Assembly (NCBI RefSeq): GCF_042654245.1
Contig: NZ_JBHSGI010000005.1
Location: 124,001 to 188,000, forward strand
Reading direction: 5' to 3'
Length of the DNA: 64,000 nucleotides
Origin: Seohaeicola_A nanhaiensis
Lineage (GTDB): Bacteria > Pseudomonadota > Alphaproteobacteria > Rhodobacterales > Rhodobacteraceae
Below the pieces are notes generated by a model, which searched no databases, was not told the origin of the DNA, and was given only the letters and a program-made list of their open reading frames with translations. Both the position numbers and the translations under genes were made by a program. Below are positions 1 through 8,561 of the stretch, piece by piece. Each line of letters opens with the position of its first letter. Positions within the stretch are counted from its first letter, which is position 1.

Positions 1-742
1 CGCCAGCCAGGTCTATGATTGCTGGCGCCTGATCACCGCCCGCCCCTCCCCCGAGGAAGAGGCACGCGCCCCGCATCGTCTCTACGGCCACCTGCCGTGG
101 AACGCCGTCTACTCCGCCGGCGACTGGCTGCGCGATGTCGTCCCCTTGCTGCGCGGCGACACCCGCCCGATTATCGTCGGCGGCACCGGCCTCTATTTCT
201 CGGCCCTGACCGAGGGCCTGGCGGCCATTCCCCCGGTGCCCCCCGAGGTGCGCGCCGAGGCCGACGGGCTCGACCTCGACAGCCTGCTGGCCGGTGTCGA
301 CCCGGCGACGCGCGCCGGGATCGACACTCGCAACCGGGCCCGCGTCCAGCGCGCCTGGGAGGTCGAGCGCGCCACAGGACGGCCGCTGGCCGACTGGCAG
401 GCCGACACACCGCCCCCCCTCATGGCGCTGGAAAGCGCCCAGGCCCTGGTGCTGGATGCCCCGAAGGACTGGCTCGATCCCCGCATCGCCCGCCGCTTCG
501 ACCTCATGCTCGACCAGGGCGCGCTGAACGAGGTCGCCGCCATGCGCACGCGCCACGATCCCGCGCTGCCGGCCTTCCGCGCCATCGGCGTGCCCGAGCT
601 GATGGACCACGTGACCGGCCGGATCACCCTGACCGAGGCGCGAGAGCGCGCGATCGTCGCCACCCGGCAATACGCCAAGCGGCAACGCACGTGGTTCCGG
701 GCAAGAATGCGCCGATGGCACTGGATCCGTCCGGAATCCTGA
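1..742 (+). CDS. miaA: tRNA dimethylallyltransferase MiaA, 5' truncated
   Basis: The gene runs in from the left edge; its first full codon is at base 2, so about 246 of the usual 290-300 residues are present. MiaA transfers a dimethylallyl group to N6 of A37 in tRNAs that read UNN codons. Family landmarks visible are SQVYDCW near the edge, YSAGDWLRDV, GGTGLYFSAL, the AIGVPEL helix and the C-terminal YAKRQRTWFR signature. The N-terminal P-loop lies outside the window. The stop at 740-742 is followed after 80 bases by an AraC-type gene on the same strand. Confidence 0.93.
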   Translation, partial: ASQVYDCWRLITARPSPEEEARAPHRLYGHLPWNAVYSAGDWLRDVVPLLRGDTRPIIVGGTGLYFSALTEGLAAIPPVPPEVRAEADGLDLDSLLAGVDPATRAGIDTRNRARVQRAWEVERATGRPLADWQADTPPPLMALESAQALVLDAPKDWLDPRIARRFDLMLDQGALNEVAAMRTRHDPALPAFRAIGVPELMDHVTGRITLTEARERAIVATRQYAKRQRTWFRARMRRWHWIRPES

Positions 743-822
743 TCCACACGGGTTGCCATTTCCGGACACCAGGCGCAGGATGGCGCCTCATTCTATCACT
801 CAAGATTACGGAAAGCGAACAA

Positions 823-1713
823 ATGCCCTCACCGGCAGGTGAATCCGCTATCACTCGCGTGACCACGCTGGCCCAGCTCGCCACACGTGGGAGCTGGCAA
901 CTCGAACTGGCCCACGACCGGCCCCATGCGCTGTTCATCTGGCTGACGCGCGGCCAGGGCCTTGCCCTGATCGACGGCATCCGTCGCGGGATCGGCGCCC
1001 ACAACGCCCTCTATATCCCCGCCGGCGCGCTGATGTCGCTCGACCTCGGGCGGCAGGGCTTCGGCCATGCGCTGACACTCCCCGACACGTCGGGCATGAA
1101 CCTCCCGCAACGCCCGGTGCATCTGCGCCTGCGCGAGGCGCCCGCCCAGATGGAGCTGAACGGCCTGCTGGACTCGATGATGCGCGAACAGGCCGCCGCT
1201 CGCCCGATGCTGGAGACCGCCATGTCGGCCCATGCTGCGCTGGTGGCGGTCTGGCTGCACCGCCAGATGACCCGGCCCGGTCCCGAACTCGTCTCCGACA
1301 CCTCTGCCCACCGCATCCTGCGCGCCTTTGCCGAGCGCATCACCCGGCCCGACAGCGACCACTTCAGCCTGGAGGATCACGCCGCCGCCATCGACGTGAC
1401 GCCGACCCACCTCGCGCGCGTCTGCAAGGCCGAGACCGGCCGCACAGCCGCCACGCTGATCACCGAACGGCGCCTGCATCGCGCCCGTACCCTGTTGGCT
1501 GAAACCGAAATGCCGGTTCAGGACATTGCCCGCAGCCTCGGCTTTGCCAGCGCCGCCTATTTCACCCGCTTCATCCAGCAGCACTGCGGCGCCTCGCCCT
1601 CGGCGCTGCGGCGCGGGCCGGTCCGTCCCACCCTGCAAACGGCAGTCGTCACCAGTGCCCCACAGAAGGCACGTGTCGCTTTTGGCCCAGGAAGTGGCGA
1701 AACCAAACATTGA
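823..1713 (+). CDS. AraC family transcriptional regulator
   Basis: This is a 296-residue protein. The C-terminal third (about residues 163-268) is the double helix-turn-helix AraC/XylS domain: 'FSLEDHAAAIDVTPTHLARV' is the first helix pair and 'VQDIARSLGFASAAYFTRF' the second, both good family matches. The N-terminal 150 residues look like a cupin-type effector domain. The ATG at 823 was chosen because GGAAAG lies about 7 bases upstream and because upstream in-frame codons run antisense-like through miaA. It sits 211 bases upstream of the ABC operon at 1925 in the same orientation and may regulate it; this is inference. The inducer is unknown. Confidence 0.85.
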   Translation: MPSPAGESAITRVTTLAQLATRGSWQLELAHDRPHALFIWLTRGQGLALIDGIRRGIGAHNALYIPAGALMSLDLGRQGFGHALTLPDTSGMNLPQRPVHLRLREAPAQMELNGLLDSMMREQAAARPMLETAMSAHAALVAVWLHRQMTRPGPELVSDTSAHRILRAFAERITRPDSDHFSLEDHAAAIDVTPTHLARVCKAETGRTAATLITERRLHRARTLLAETEMPVQDIARSLGFASAAYFTRFIQQHCGASPSALRRGPVRPTLQTAVVTSAPQKARVAFGPGSGETKH

Positions 1714-1924
1714 CGTCACCGGCAATCTCGTGCCGAATAGGGCATGCGCGAACCGCAAAAGGGGTAGCGGCGATGATGACCGACCGACAATGGCAGGTAG
1801 CGCTTGGCCGCTGGTTTCATCTGGCCATACCCTGACCGGCCTCGCGCGGCGTCGGAAAACGACGGCCGCGCGCCACGAGTGCGCATAACGCACCTGGCCG
1901 GTTCACAGACCAACAGGGGACTCG

Positions 1925-2977
1925 ATGGGACTTTTCATCTTACGGCGAACCGGCGTGATGCTGCTGACCGCGCTCTGCCTGACGTTCATCGTATTCTTCA
2001 TGACGAACCTCTATCCCAACCTCGAAAAGCTCGCCAAAAGCGAGGGCGACATGCGCATGGGCGACGAAGAGGTCGCCTCCTGGCTCGACAAGAACGGCTA
2101 TCTCCAGCCGCTGCCGGTAAAATACGGCCAATGGCTCGGCATTCTGCCAGGCTGGACCCGCGAGGTTGATGGCGTTGTCACCGGGCGCTGCTTCAACGGC
2201 ATGAAGACCCCCGAAGAGGCCGCCGACCAGCGCCGCTTCTGCGGCGTGCTGCAGGGCGATTTCGGCTATTCCACCGTATCCAACACCCCCGTCAACGACG
2301 TCATCTGGAAACGCCTCGCCCTGACCGGCAAGCTGATGTTCTGGGTGCTGGTCGTCATGGTGCCCAGCTCGCTGATCATCGGCGTGCTGGCGGGGATGCG
2401 CGAGGGCTCGCGCACCGACCGCACGCTGTCGACCTTCTCGATCCTGACCACCGCAACGCCGGAATACGTCTCGGGCGTGGTCTTCATCGCGGTCTTCACC
2501 TCTTCGGCGGTCGGGCTGAAATGGTTCAACGGTTCGGCCAAATCGGCGATGGATCATGCCGATTTTAACAACTTCTTCCTGCCGGTCATCACCATCGCCC
2601 TCTACGGCATGGGCTATATCGCCCGCATGACCCGCGCCTCGATGACCGAGGTGATGACCGCGCAATACATCCGCACCGCGCGGCTCAAGGGCGTTAGCTT
2701 CGGCAACATCGTCCTCAAGCACGCTCTGCGGAACGCGCTGATCGCCCCCTTCACCGTGATCCTGCTGCAGGTGCCCTGGCTGCTGAACGGCGTGGTCATC
2801 GTCGAGGCACTGTTCTCCTACCAGGGCTTCGGCTCGCTGCTGATCTCGGCCGCCGGCAACAACGACGTCGAAATGTTGCTCGCTGTCTCGGTCGTCTCGG
2901 TCTTCGTGGTGCTGTTCACGCAGCTGCTTTCGGACATCGGCTATGTCTACCTCAACCCGCGCATCCGCATCAGCTGA
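1925..2977 (+). CDS. ABC transporter permease, DppB/OppB family
   Basis: The 350-residue integral membrane protein starts with the family's typical N-terminal segment (FILRRTGVMLLTALCLTFIVFF). It carries the GDFGYS motif, five further hydrophobic segments and an EAA-like loop near residues 240-260 (ARLKGVSFGNIVLKHALRN). It is longer than DppB because of a soluble insert (about residues 35-115) between the first membrane segment and GDFGYS, containing two cysteines. AGGGGA lies 5 bases before the ATG. The next permease starts 11 bases after its stop, so the two are co-translated partners of an oligopeptide/nickel-type importer. Confidence 0.9.
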   Translation: MGLFILRRTGVMLLTALCLTFIVFFMTNLYPNLEKLAKSEGDMRMGDEEVASWLDKNGYLQPLPVKYGQWLGILPGWTREVDGVVTGRCFNGMKTPEEAADQRRFCGVLQGDFGYSTVSNTPVNDVIWKRLALTGKLMFWVLVVMVPSSLIIGVLAGMREGSRTDRTLSTFSILTTATPEYVSGVVFIAVFTSSAVGLKWFNGSAKSAMDHADFNNFFLPVITIALYGMGYIARMTRASMTEVMTAQYIRTARLKGVSFGNIVLKHALRNALIAPFTVILLQVPWLLNGVVIVEALFSYQGFGSLLISAAGNNDVEMLLAVSVVSVFVVLFTQLLSDIGYVYLNPRIRIS

Positions 2978-2988
2978 GGGAAACGCCC

Positions 2989-4209
2989 ATGAAACCGCTC
3001 AGCTTCACCGAAATCGTCGGCCATATCCTCTGGCAGTTGTGGCCCGTCTGGATCGCACTGGTCATACTCTTCACCCTCTCCTTCGCCTTCAAGCGTCGCC
3101 TCGGCCTTTATGGCAAGCTTTTCGACAGCCCGATCGGCATCATCGGCTTTGTCCTCGTCATGTTCTGGGTATTTACCGGCGTCCTCGGCGGCCATTTCGG
3201 ACTGATCGTCACCCATGACCCCCTCACCCAGATCGTGGGGATGCAGAAAAAACTGCCCGGCACGCCGTTGCCGGCGGCCCGCGCGGCCGGCGAATATTCG
3301 TGGTATCTGCTGGGCGGCGATCACCTGGCGCGCGACGTCTTCTCGCGCCTCGTCGAAGGCGCCTGGATCGTGGTGCAAATCGCGCCGCTGGCCACCCTCT
3401 TTGCCTTCATGGTCGGGATCACGCTGGGCCTGCCGGCAGGCTATTTCGGCGGTAGGCTCGACACGGTGCTCAGCTTCCTCGCCAACCTCATCCTCGCCTT
3501 TCCGGTGATCCTGCTGTTCTACCTCCTGGTCACACCGGAAATCGTCGAGACCGGGGTGCCGGCCTATATGGCTATCGTACTCTTCGTCTTTCCCATCGTC
3601 TTCGTCGGCGTGCTGCTGAATGCGCGCTACCGCACCCAGCCGGCGGTGCGTACCCCGCTGCTGATCGTGGTCCTTGGGGTGGCCATATGGATCTATCTCG
3701 CGGTGGTCTCGAGCAACGGCTGGCTGGTCGATACCGAACAGCTGCGCATTCCCGGCCTGCCGGTCTGGCTCGACCGCATCGACGTCCCGGGCAACATCCT
3801 GGTCGTCTTCGTCTCGGTCGTCTTCGTCAACGCGCCCACGGTCTTCCGCATCGTGCGCGGCCTGACGCTCGACATCAAGACACGCGACTATGTCGCCGCG
3901 GCGCAGACCCGGGGCGAGGGCCCGTGGTATATCATGCTCTGGGAAATCCTGCCGAACGCGCGCGGCCCGCTGATCGTCGATTTCTGCCTGCGGATCGGCT
4001 ATACCACCATCCTTCTCGGCACGCTCGGCTTCTTCGGGCTGGGCCTGCCGCCCGAAAGCCCCGACTGGGGCACCACCATCAACGACGCCCGCAAGCTGCT
4101 GCAGCTCTACCTGCACCCCGCCCTGCCGCCCGCCTTTGCCCTGCTGAGCCTGGTGCTGGGGCTGAACCTGCTGGCGGACGGGCTACGCGAGGAAAGCCTG
4201 AGGGACTGA
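2989..4209 (+). CDS. ABC transporter permease, DppC/OppC family
   Basis: This 406-residue second permease of the importer has a conserved DppC-like core: LLGGDHLARDVFSRLVEGAW near residue 105 (canonical 'GTDxxGRDxxSRxxxG') and a C-terminal EAA loop (AAQTRGEGPWYIMLWEILPN). It is about 100 residues longer than typical DppC. The extra length is a hydrophobic insertion around residues 185-285, so it may have additional membrane segments. GAGGGA precedes the ATG. The gene ends in front of a GC hairpin with a GAGTATTT tail, after which the ATPase gene follows. The substrate cannot be told from sequence because no binding protein is encoded here. Confidence 0.88.
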   Translation: MKPLSFTEIVGHILWQLWPVWIALVILFTLSFAFKRRLGLYGKLFDSPIGIIGFVLVMFWVFTGVLGGHFGLIVTHDPLTQIVGMQKKLPGTPLPAARAAGEYSWYLLGGDHLARDVFSRLVEGAWIVVQIAPLATLFAFMVGITLGLPAGYFGGRLDTVLSFLANLILAFPVILLFYLLVTPEIVETGVPAYMAIVLFVFPIVFVGVLLNARYRTQPAVRTPLLIVVLGVAIWIYLAVVSSNGWLVDTEQLRIPGLPVWLDRIDVPGNILVVFVSVVFVNAPTVFRIVRGLTLDIKTRDYVAAAQTRGEGPWYIMLWEILPNARGPLIVDFCLRIGYTTILLGTLGFFGLGLPPESPDWGTTINDARKLLQLYLHPALPPAFALLSLVLGLNLLADGLREESLRD

Positions 4210-4222
4210 CGCCCCGGAGAGG

Positions 4223-4276
4223 CCGGGGGCGCCGCCCCCGGAACCCCCCGGAGTATTTGCAAAGAGAAGAAGCAGG
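4223..4276 (+). repeat. GC hairpin plus GAGTATTT tail, copy 1
   Basis: An 8-bp stem (CCGGGGGC, 4223-4230, pairing with GCCCCCGG, 4234-4241) is followed by a short C-run and the tail GGAGTATTTG...AGAGAAGAAGCAGG at 4250-4276. Related tails occur behind ssb, trpE and, inverted, behind the AidB-like gene. Position and orientation match the 3' end of the preceding gene. It may work as a terminator or processing site inside the ABC operon. Confidence 0.6.
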
Positions 4277-4306
4277 GGGGCTCCCCTGCACCGAATGGGG
4301 AAACAC

Positions 4307-6394
4307 ATGGCGAAATCGCGGGATTACAAAGGGCCGATCCTGGAAATCGACAAGCTGTCGATCTCCTTCTTCACGCGGCTGCGGGAAATCCCCGCCGTCA
4401 TGGACTTCTCGGTCTCGGTCCAGCCGGGCGAGGCGGTGGGCCTAGTCGGCGAATCCGGTTGCGGCAAATCTACCGTCGCCCTCGGCGTCATGCGCGATCT
4501 GGGCAAGAACGGCCGCATCGTCGGCGGCTCGATCAAGTTCAAGGGCCGCGATCTGGGCGAGATGAGCGAGGCCGAGCTGCGCAAGATCCGCGGCAACGAG
4601 ATCGCGATGATCTATCAGGAACCGATGGCCTCGCTGAACCCGGCGATGCGGATCGGCAAGCAGCTGATGGAAGTGCCGATGATCCATCAGGGCCTGAGCG
4701 AGAAAGAGGCCTATGCGCGGGCGCTTCAGGTCGTCACCGACGTCAAGCTGCCCGACCCCGAACGCATCCTGCGCGCCTATCCCCACCAGCTTTCGGGCGG
4801 TCAGCAGCAGCGCATCGTGATCGCCATGGCTCTGATGAGCGAGCCCTCCCTCCTGATCCTGGACGAACCCACCACCGCGCTCGACGTGACGGTCGAGGCG
4901 GCGATCGTCGAACTGGTCAAGGAACTCGGCCGGAAGTACGGCACCTCCATGCTGTTCATCAGCCATAACCTCGGGCTCGTGCTGGAAACCTGCGACCGCA
5001 TCTGCGTGATGTATTCCGGCGAGGCGGTCGAGCGCGGCAGCATCGCGGACGTCTTCGACGAGATGCGCCATCCCTATACCCAGGCGCTGTTCCGCTCGAT
5101 CCCCCTGCCCGGCGCCGACAAGACCGCCCATCCGCTGGTGGCGATCCGCGGCAACTTCCCCCTGCCGCACGAACGGCCGCGCGGCTGCAATTTCGGCCCG
5201 CGCTGCGACTATTTCGAGGCCGGGCGATGCGACGCCGGTGCGATCAGCATGGCGCCGGTGCCCGGGAACGACCGCCATCACACCCGCTGCCTGCGCTTCG
5301 ACGAAATCGACTGGGATGCCCCCCTTGCCGCCTCCGAGGTGCGCGAGAAGGCCGAAATTGGCCCGGTCGTACTCAAGATCGACAATCTCAAGAAATATTA
5401 CGAGGTGGCCGCAAACGCACTTTTCGGAGGTGGCGACAAGAAGGTCGTGAAGGCCAACGAAACGCTCTCCTTCGAAGCGCGCGAATCCGAGACCCTCGCC
5501 ATCGTCGGCGAATCCGGCTGCGGCAAGTCGACCTTCGCCAAGGTGCTGATGGGGCTGGAAACCGCGACTGAGGGCCAGATCCTGCTCGACAACCGCAACA
5601 TCGAGCAGATCCCCATCGAGGCGCGCGACACCAAGACTGTCTCGGATATCCAGATGGTGTTCCAGAACCCCTTCGACACGCTCAACCCCTCCATGTCCGT
5701 CGGACGGCAGATCGTGCGCGCGCTCGAGGTCTTCGGGATCGGCAAGACGAACGCCGAACGGCGCGAACGGATGCTGGAACTGCTCGACCTCGTCAAGCTG
5801 CCCCGCGCCTTTGCCGACCGGATGCCGCGCCAGCTCTCCGGCGGTCAGAAACAGCGCGTCGGGATCGCCCGCGCCTTCGCCGGCGGCGCCCGGATTGTCG
5901 TTGCCGACGAACCGGTTTCGGCTCTCGACGTGTCGGTGCAGGCGGCGGTGACCGACCTTCTGATGGACATCCAGCGCCGCGAGAAGACCACCCTGCTCTT
6001 CATCTCGCACGATCTCAGCATCGTGCGCTATCTCTCGGATCGGGTGATGGTGATGTATCTCGGCCATGTGGTCGAACTCGGTACCACCGATCAGGTCTTC
6101 AACCCGCCCTATCACCCCTATACCGAGGCCCTGCTCTCGGCCGTGCCGATCGCCGACACCTCGGTGATAAAAAAGCACATCGTGCTCGAGGGCGACATTC
6201 CCTCGGCGATGAACCCGCCGCCGGGCTGCCCCTTCCAGACTCGCTGCAGATGGAAGTCGAAGGTTCCGGGCAATCTCTGCGAACGCGAGGTGCCCCCCAT
6301 CAAGGTCCGCGCGGGCGGGCATCAGATCAAGTGCCACCTCACCGAAGGGCAGCTTGCCCAGATGGACGCCGTGATCCGCCTCGCCGCCGAATGA
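4307..6394 (+). CDS. ABC transporter ATP-binding protein, DppD-DppF type fusion
   Basis: The 695-residue protein joins two complete oligopeptide-type ATPases. Half 1 has the Walker A GESGCGKST near residue 48, signature LSGGQQQR near 160 and Walker B LLILDEPTTALD. Half 2 has a second GESGCGKST near 400, LSGGQKQR near 510 and VVADEPVSALD. Each half ends with the oligopeptide/dipeptide C-terminal domain with clustered cysteines ('GCNFGPRCDYFEAGRC' and 'GCPFQTRCRWKS...C') that can hold an Fe-S cluster in relatives. I chose ATG 4307 over 4295 because GGGGA stands 6 bases before 4307 and nothing suitable precedes 4295. It energises the permeases encoded upstream. Confidence 0.92.
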   Translation: MAKSRDYKGPILEIDKLSISFFTRLREIPAVMDFSVSVQPGEAVGLVGESGCGKSTVALGVMRDLGKNGRIVGGSIKFKGRDLGEMSEAELRKIRGNEIAMIYQEPMASLNPAMRIGKQLMEVPMIHQGLSEKEAYARALQVVTDVKLPDPERILRAYPHQLSGGQQQRIVIAMALMSEPSLLILDEPTTALDVTVEAAIVELVKELGRKYGTSMLFISHNLGLVLETCDRICVMYSGEAVERGSIADVFDEMRHPYTQALFRSIPLPGADKTAHPLVAIRGNFPLPHERPRGCNFGPRCDYFEAGRCDAGAISMAPVPGNDRHHTRCLRFDEIDWDAPLAASEVREKAEIGPVVLKIDNLKKYYEVAANALFGGGDKKVVKANETLSFEARESETLAIVGESGCGKSTFAKVLMGLETATEGQILLDNRNIEQIPIEARDTKTVSDIQMVFQNPFDTLNPSMSVGRQIVRALEVFGIGKTNAERRERMLELLDLVKLPRAFADRMPRQLSGGQKQRVGIARAFAGGARIVVADEPVSALDVSVQAAVTDLLMDIQRREKTTLLFISHDLSIVRYLSDRVMVMYLGHVVELGTTDQVFNPPYHPYTEALLSAVPIADTSVIKKHIVLEGDIPSAMNPPPGCPFQTRCRWKSKVPGNLCEREVPPIKVRAGGHQIKCHLTEGQLAQMDAVIRLAAE

Positions 6395-6409
6395 CCTTCG
6401 CAAAGAAAT

Positions 6410-6433
6410 GGCCCGCGGTGCAAACCGCGGGCC
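6410..6433 (-). terminator. Intrinsic terminator-like hairpin between convergent genes
   Basis: A perfect 9-bp stem, GGCCCGCGG (6410-6418) and CCGCGGGCC (6425-6433), has a 6-base loop. On the minus strand it is followed by ATTTCTTTG, so it best fits the end of the 6463-6978 gene. It can also stop read-through from the ABC operon. Confidence 0.7.
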
Positions 6434-6462
6434 AGAACAGTCGGTCTTAGGACGGGAAAGAT

Positions 6463-6978
6463 TTACTTGGAAACCGAAGACGGCAGAACCTCGGGCTCAT
6501 GCTCGGCCACGGCCTTGGCAAAGCCCGTGATCAGCGCCGTGTAGAAGTCGGTGTCGGACGGGGTGACGGCAATGAAGCCTTCGGGTGCCGCCACATCAGC
6601 GGACTGCGCCACGACGCGGATCGGATAGCTTTGGGCACCCGCGTTCGATCCTTCGCCGACAATCGACATCACGCCCTCGAGTTGGTTGAACTCCTTCGAA
6701 GCCGGTAGAACCTTGTCGCCGTTCAGCGACATGTTTTGGATCTCGACGTTGACGACGTACCCCTTGTTGTCCGTGGTCAGCGGCATCTCTTCTGTGATCT
6801 TCTCGAGAATGTCGTGGGCGATGTTGGGATAGTATTCCTTGGCCGACTCATCCAGGTTGGTGACCTGAGCGGTGACATTCACCTCGCGAACGGTCGGTTC
6901 ACCGGCAGCGAAGGCCGGTACGGACAGCATGCCGAGAGTTGCGGCGACGGCTGCGGTATTCATCAGAAAGCGTTTCAT
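6463..6978 (-). CDS. Exported protein of unknown function
   Basis: The 171-residue protein begins with a classical signal peptide (MKRF, a hydrophobic stretch, then AFA before AGEP at about residue 25), so it is probably periplasmic. The mature part is acidic and contains no cysteine. It has a pattern of alternating beta strands and an amphipathic helix ('AKEYYPNIAHDILEKI'). No family was recognised with certainty. The start was fixed by AAGGAGA 7 bases upstream of the ATG (6976-6978); the longer in-frame reading has no signal peptide. It stands alone, with a hairpin terminator behind it. Confidence 0.8.
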   Translation of the reverse strand: MKRFLMNTAAVAATLGMLSVPAFAAGEPTVREVNVTAQVTNLDESAKEYYPNIAHDILEKITEEMPLTTDNKGYVVNVEIQNMSLNGDKVLPASKEFNQLEGVMSIVGEGSNAGAQSYPIRVVAQSADVAAPEGFIAVTPSDTDFYTALITGFAKAVAEHEPEVLPSSVSK

Positions 6979-7202
6979 GTGTATCGTCTCCTTCCGAGCT
7001 TCCACCGGATCGCGGGGGTGCGGTCCGGCAGCTGGCTGTTGTGTGACGAAGAAACTGATAGCCTGCCGCCCGGGTTCCCGAAATTGCGCGACCCGCCCGT
7101 GCAAGTCGCCGGAATGATAGGGTAAAATGCCCTGCAGGTGACGCGAAAGACCTTATTTTCAAGGCGTCAACCGCCTTTTCCCATGCCCGCCTCAATCGGC
7201 AA

Positions 7203-7790
7203 TTAACTGCCGAAGATCACCCGGACATAATTGGTGGTCTCGTTGTAGGGCGGCACGCCGCCATATTTTTTGACCGCATCCGGCCCGGCATTATAAGCCG
7301 CCAGCGCCAGTTCCCACGATCCGAACTCACGATATTGCATCGCCAGGTACCGCGCGCCGCCTTCAAGGTTCTGATAGGGATCGTTCGGATCGACGCCCAG
7401 ATGGCGCGCGGTGTCCGGCATCAGCTGCGCCAGCCCCATCGCTCCCTTGTGCGAGAGAGCATTCGGATTCCAACCGGATTCCTGCTGAACCAGCCGGGCG
7501 AAAAGATCCTCGGGCACATTGTGCCGCCGCGCCGCCTCACGCGCCATGGTCAGGAATTCGCCCCGGTATTTCGACGTGTAGGCCACGCCGCTGCCATGCT
7601 TGGAGGGCGTATTCACCGTCGGCGGCTGTAGCCGGACGCTGTTGTTGTACTGCGCCGCCGCCCGGGTATCGAGCAGCTTTGTCTGCGCCTTGAACAACTG
7701 CTTCTTGGCCTTGCTGGCCAGAATGTCGGCCTCGGCCGGCATGGCAAAGGCAAGTGAAATGGAAATCGTCAAACCCCAAATGCCGCGCAT
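7203..7790 (-). CDS. Lytic transglycosylase (SLT domain), exported
   Basis: This 195-residue murein lytic transglycosylase has an N-terminal signal peptide (MRGIWGL...AMPAEA). The SLT domain occupies the C-terminal 120 residues: LVQQESGWNPNALS (catalytic Glu near residue 105), GLAQLMPDTAR, NLEGGARYL and ALAAYNAGPDAV are the canonical motifs in order. It would cleave peptidoglycan glycan strands in the periplasm. Two ATGs compete: 7799 sits only about one base from GAGGAG, while 7790 sits 10 bases away. I prefer 7790. The gene is divergent from ssb across 190 bases. Confidence 0.9.
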   Translation of the reverse strand: MRGIWGLTISISLAFAMPAEADILASKAKKQLFKAQTKLLDTRAAAQYNNSVRLQPPTVNTPSKHGSGVAYTSKYRGEFLTMAREAARRHNVPEDLFARLVQQESGWNPNALSHKGAMGLAQLMPDTARHLGVDPNDPYQNLEGGARYLAMQYREFGSWELALAAYNAGPDAVKKYGGVPPYNETTNYVRVIFGS

Positions 7791-7891
7791 CCGGCCCATG
7801 CTCCTCGTTCCGGCGATCGTCTTGCTGTCCGCGCGCGAGTATAGCCGCCGTCGCGGGAAATTCCAGACCCCACGGCGCGTCCGTCCTTTAC

Positions 7892-7906
7892 CTTGTTTAA
7901 ACCAAG
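7892..7906. promoter_or_regulatory. Small AT-rich dyad in the divergent transglycosylase/ssb promoter region
   Basis: CTTG-TTTAAAC-CAAG forms a short inverted repeat inside the 190-base divergent region, about 77 bases before the ssb start. It is the only AT-rich dyad here. I looked for the alphaproteobacterial LexA box (GTTC-N7-GTTC) and did not find it. A regulator is not known. Confidence 0.25.
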
Positions 7907-7982
7907 TTCGGTCACGTATAGGGTCGTTCGGGTCGGATCGGGGATTCGGCACTCAAGGACGCGAGCAGGCAGGGGGAAGACA

Positions 7983-8465
7983 ATGGCAGGATCCGTCAAC
8001 AAGGTCATCATCGTGGGCAACCTCGGCCGGGACCCGGAAGTGCGCACCTTTCAGAATGGCGGCAAGGTGTGCAACCTGCGCATCGCCACTTCGGAAACCT
8101 GGAAGGACAAGAACTCGGGCGAGCGGCGCGAACGCACCGAATGGCATTCGGTCGCGATCTTCTCGGAACCGCTGGCGCGCATCGCCGAGCAGTATCTGAA
8201 GAAAGGCTCGAAGGTCTATATCGAGGGCCAGCTGGAAACCCGCAAATGGCAGGACCAGTCCGGGCAGGATCGCTACACCACCGAGATTGTCCTGCGCCCC
8301 TATCGCGGCGAACTGACCCTGCTGGACGGCCGCGATGGCGGCGGTAGCAGCGGCGGCGGCGACCGTGGCGGATACGGCGGCGGCTATGACGGCGGCCAGG
8401 ACGACCGCGACTATGGCCGAAGCGCGCCCGCCTCGCGCGACATGGACGACGAAATTCCGTTCTGA
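7983..8465 (+). CDS. ssb: Single-stranded DNA-binding protein
   Basis: This 160-residue SSB begins AGSVNKVIIVGNLGRDPEVR, the usual start of the OB-fold domain (residues 1-110). A glycine/aspartate-rich flexible linker follows (GGSSGGGDRGGYGGGYDGGQ), then the acidic partner-binding tip DMDDEIPF. All parts expected of a replication SSB are present. GGGGAAG lies a few bases before the ATG at 7983; an upstream in-frame ATG at 7893 would add 30 arginine-rich residues not found in SSBs. A double hairpin follows the stop codon. Confidence 0.97.
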   Translation: MAGSVNKVIIVGNLGRDPEVRTFQNGGKVCNLRIATSETWKDKNSGERRERTEWHSVAIFSEPLARIAEQYLKKGSKVYIEGQLETRKWQDQSGQDRYTTEIVLRPYRGELTLLDGRDGGGSSGGGDRGGYGGGYDGGQDDRDYGRSAPASRDMDDEIPF

Positions 8466-8476
8466 ACCAAAGGCTT

Positions 8477-8555
8477 CGGATCGCTTCGCGATCCGACCCG
8501 CGGGGGCTCTGCCCCCGCACCCCCGAGGGTATTTGAAAACCAGAGAAGAGGCAGG
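8477..8555 (+). repeat. Double hairpin plus GGGTATTT tail, copy 2 of the 3' element
   Basis: The first hairpin is CGGATCGC (8477-8484) with GCGATCCG (8488-8495). The second is GCGGGGGC (8500-8507) with GCCCCCGC (8511-8518). A C-run and the tail GGGTATTTG...AGAGAAGAGGCAGG (8527-8555) follow. It is placed directly after ssb in gene orientation, as copy 1 is after the permease gene. It probably ends ssb transcription in front of the convergent aroB. Confidence 0.6.
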
Positions 8556-8561
8556 CACCGC

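Noticed and set aside
19..822. A long plus-strand frame running through miaA into the AraC gene
   Set aside because: Its first 268 residues are arginine/proline-rich shadow sequence of miaA in another frame; the AraC protein starts at 823.
7800..7982. LexA/SOS box in front of ssb
   Set aside because: GTTC words occur at 7905 and 7925 but with a 16-base gap instead of 7.
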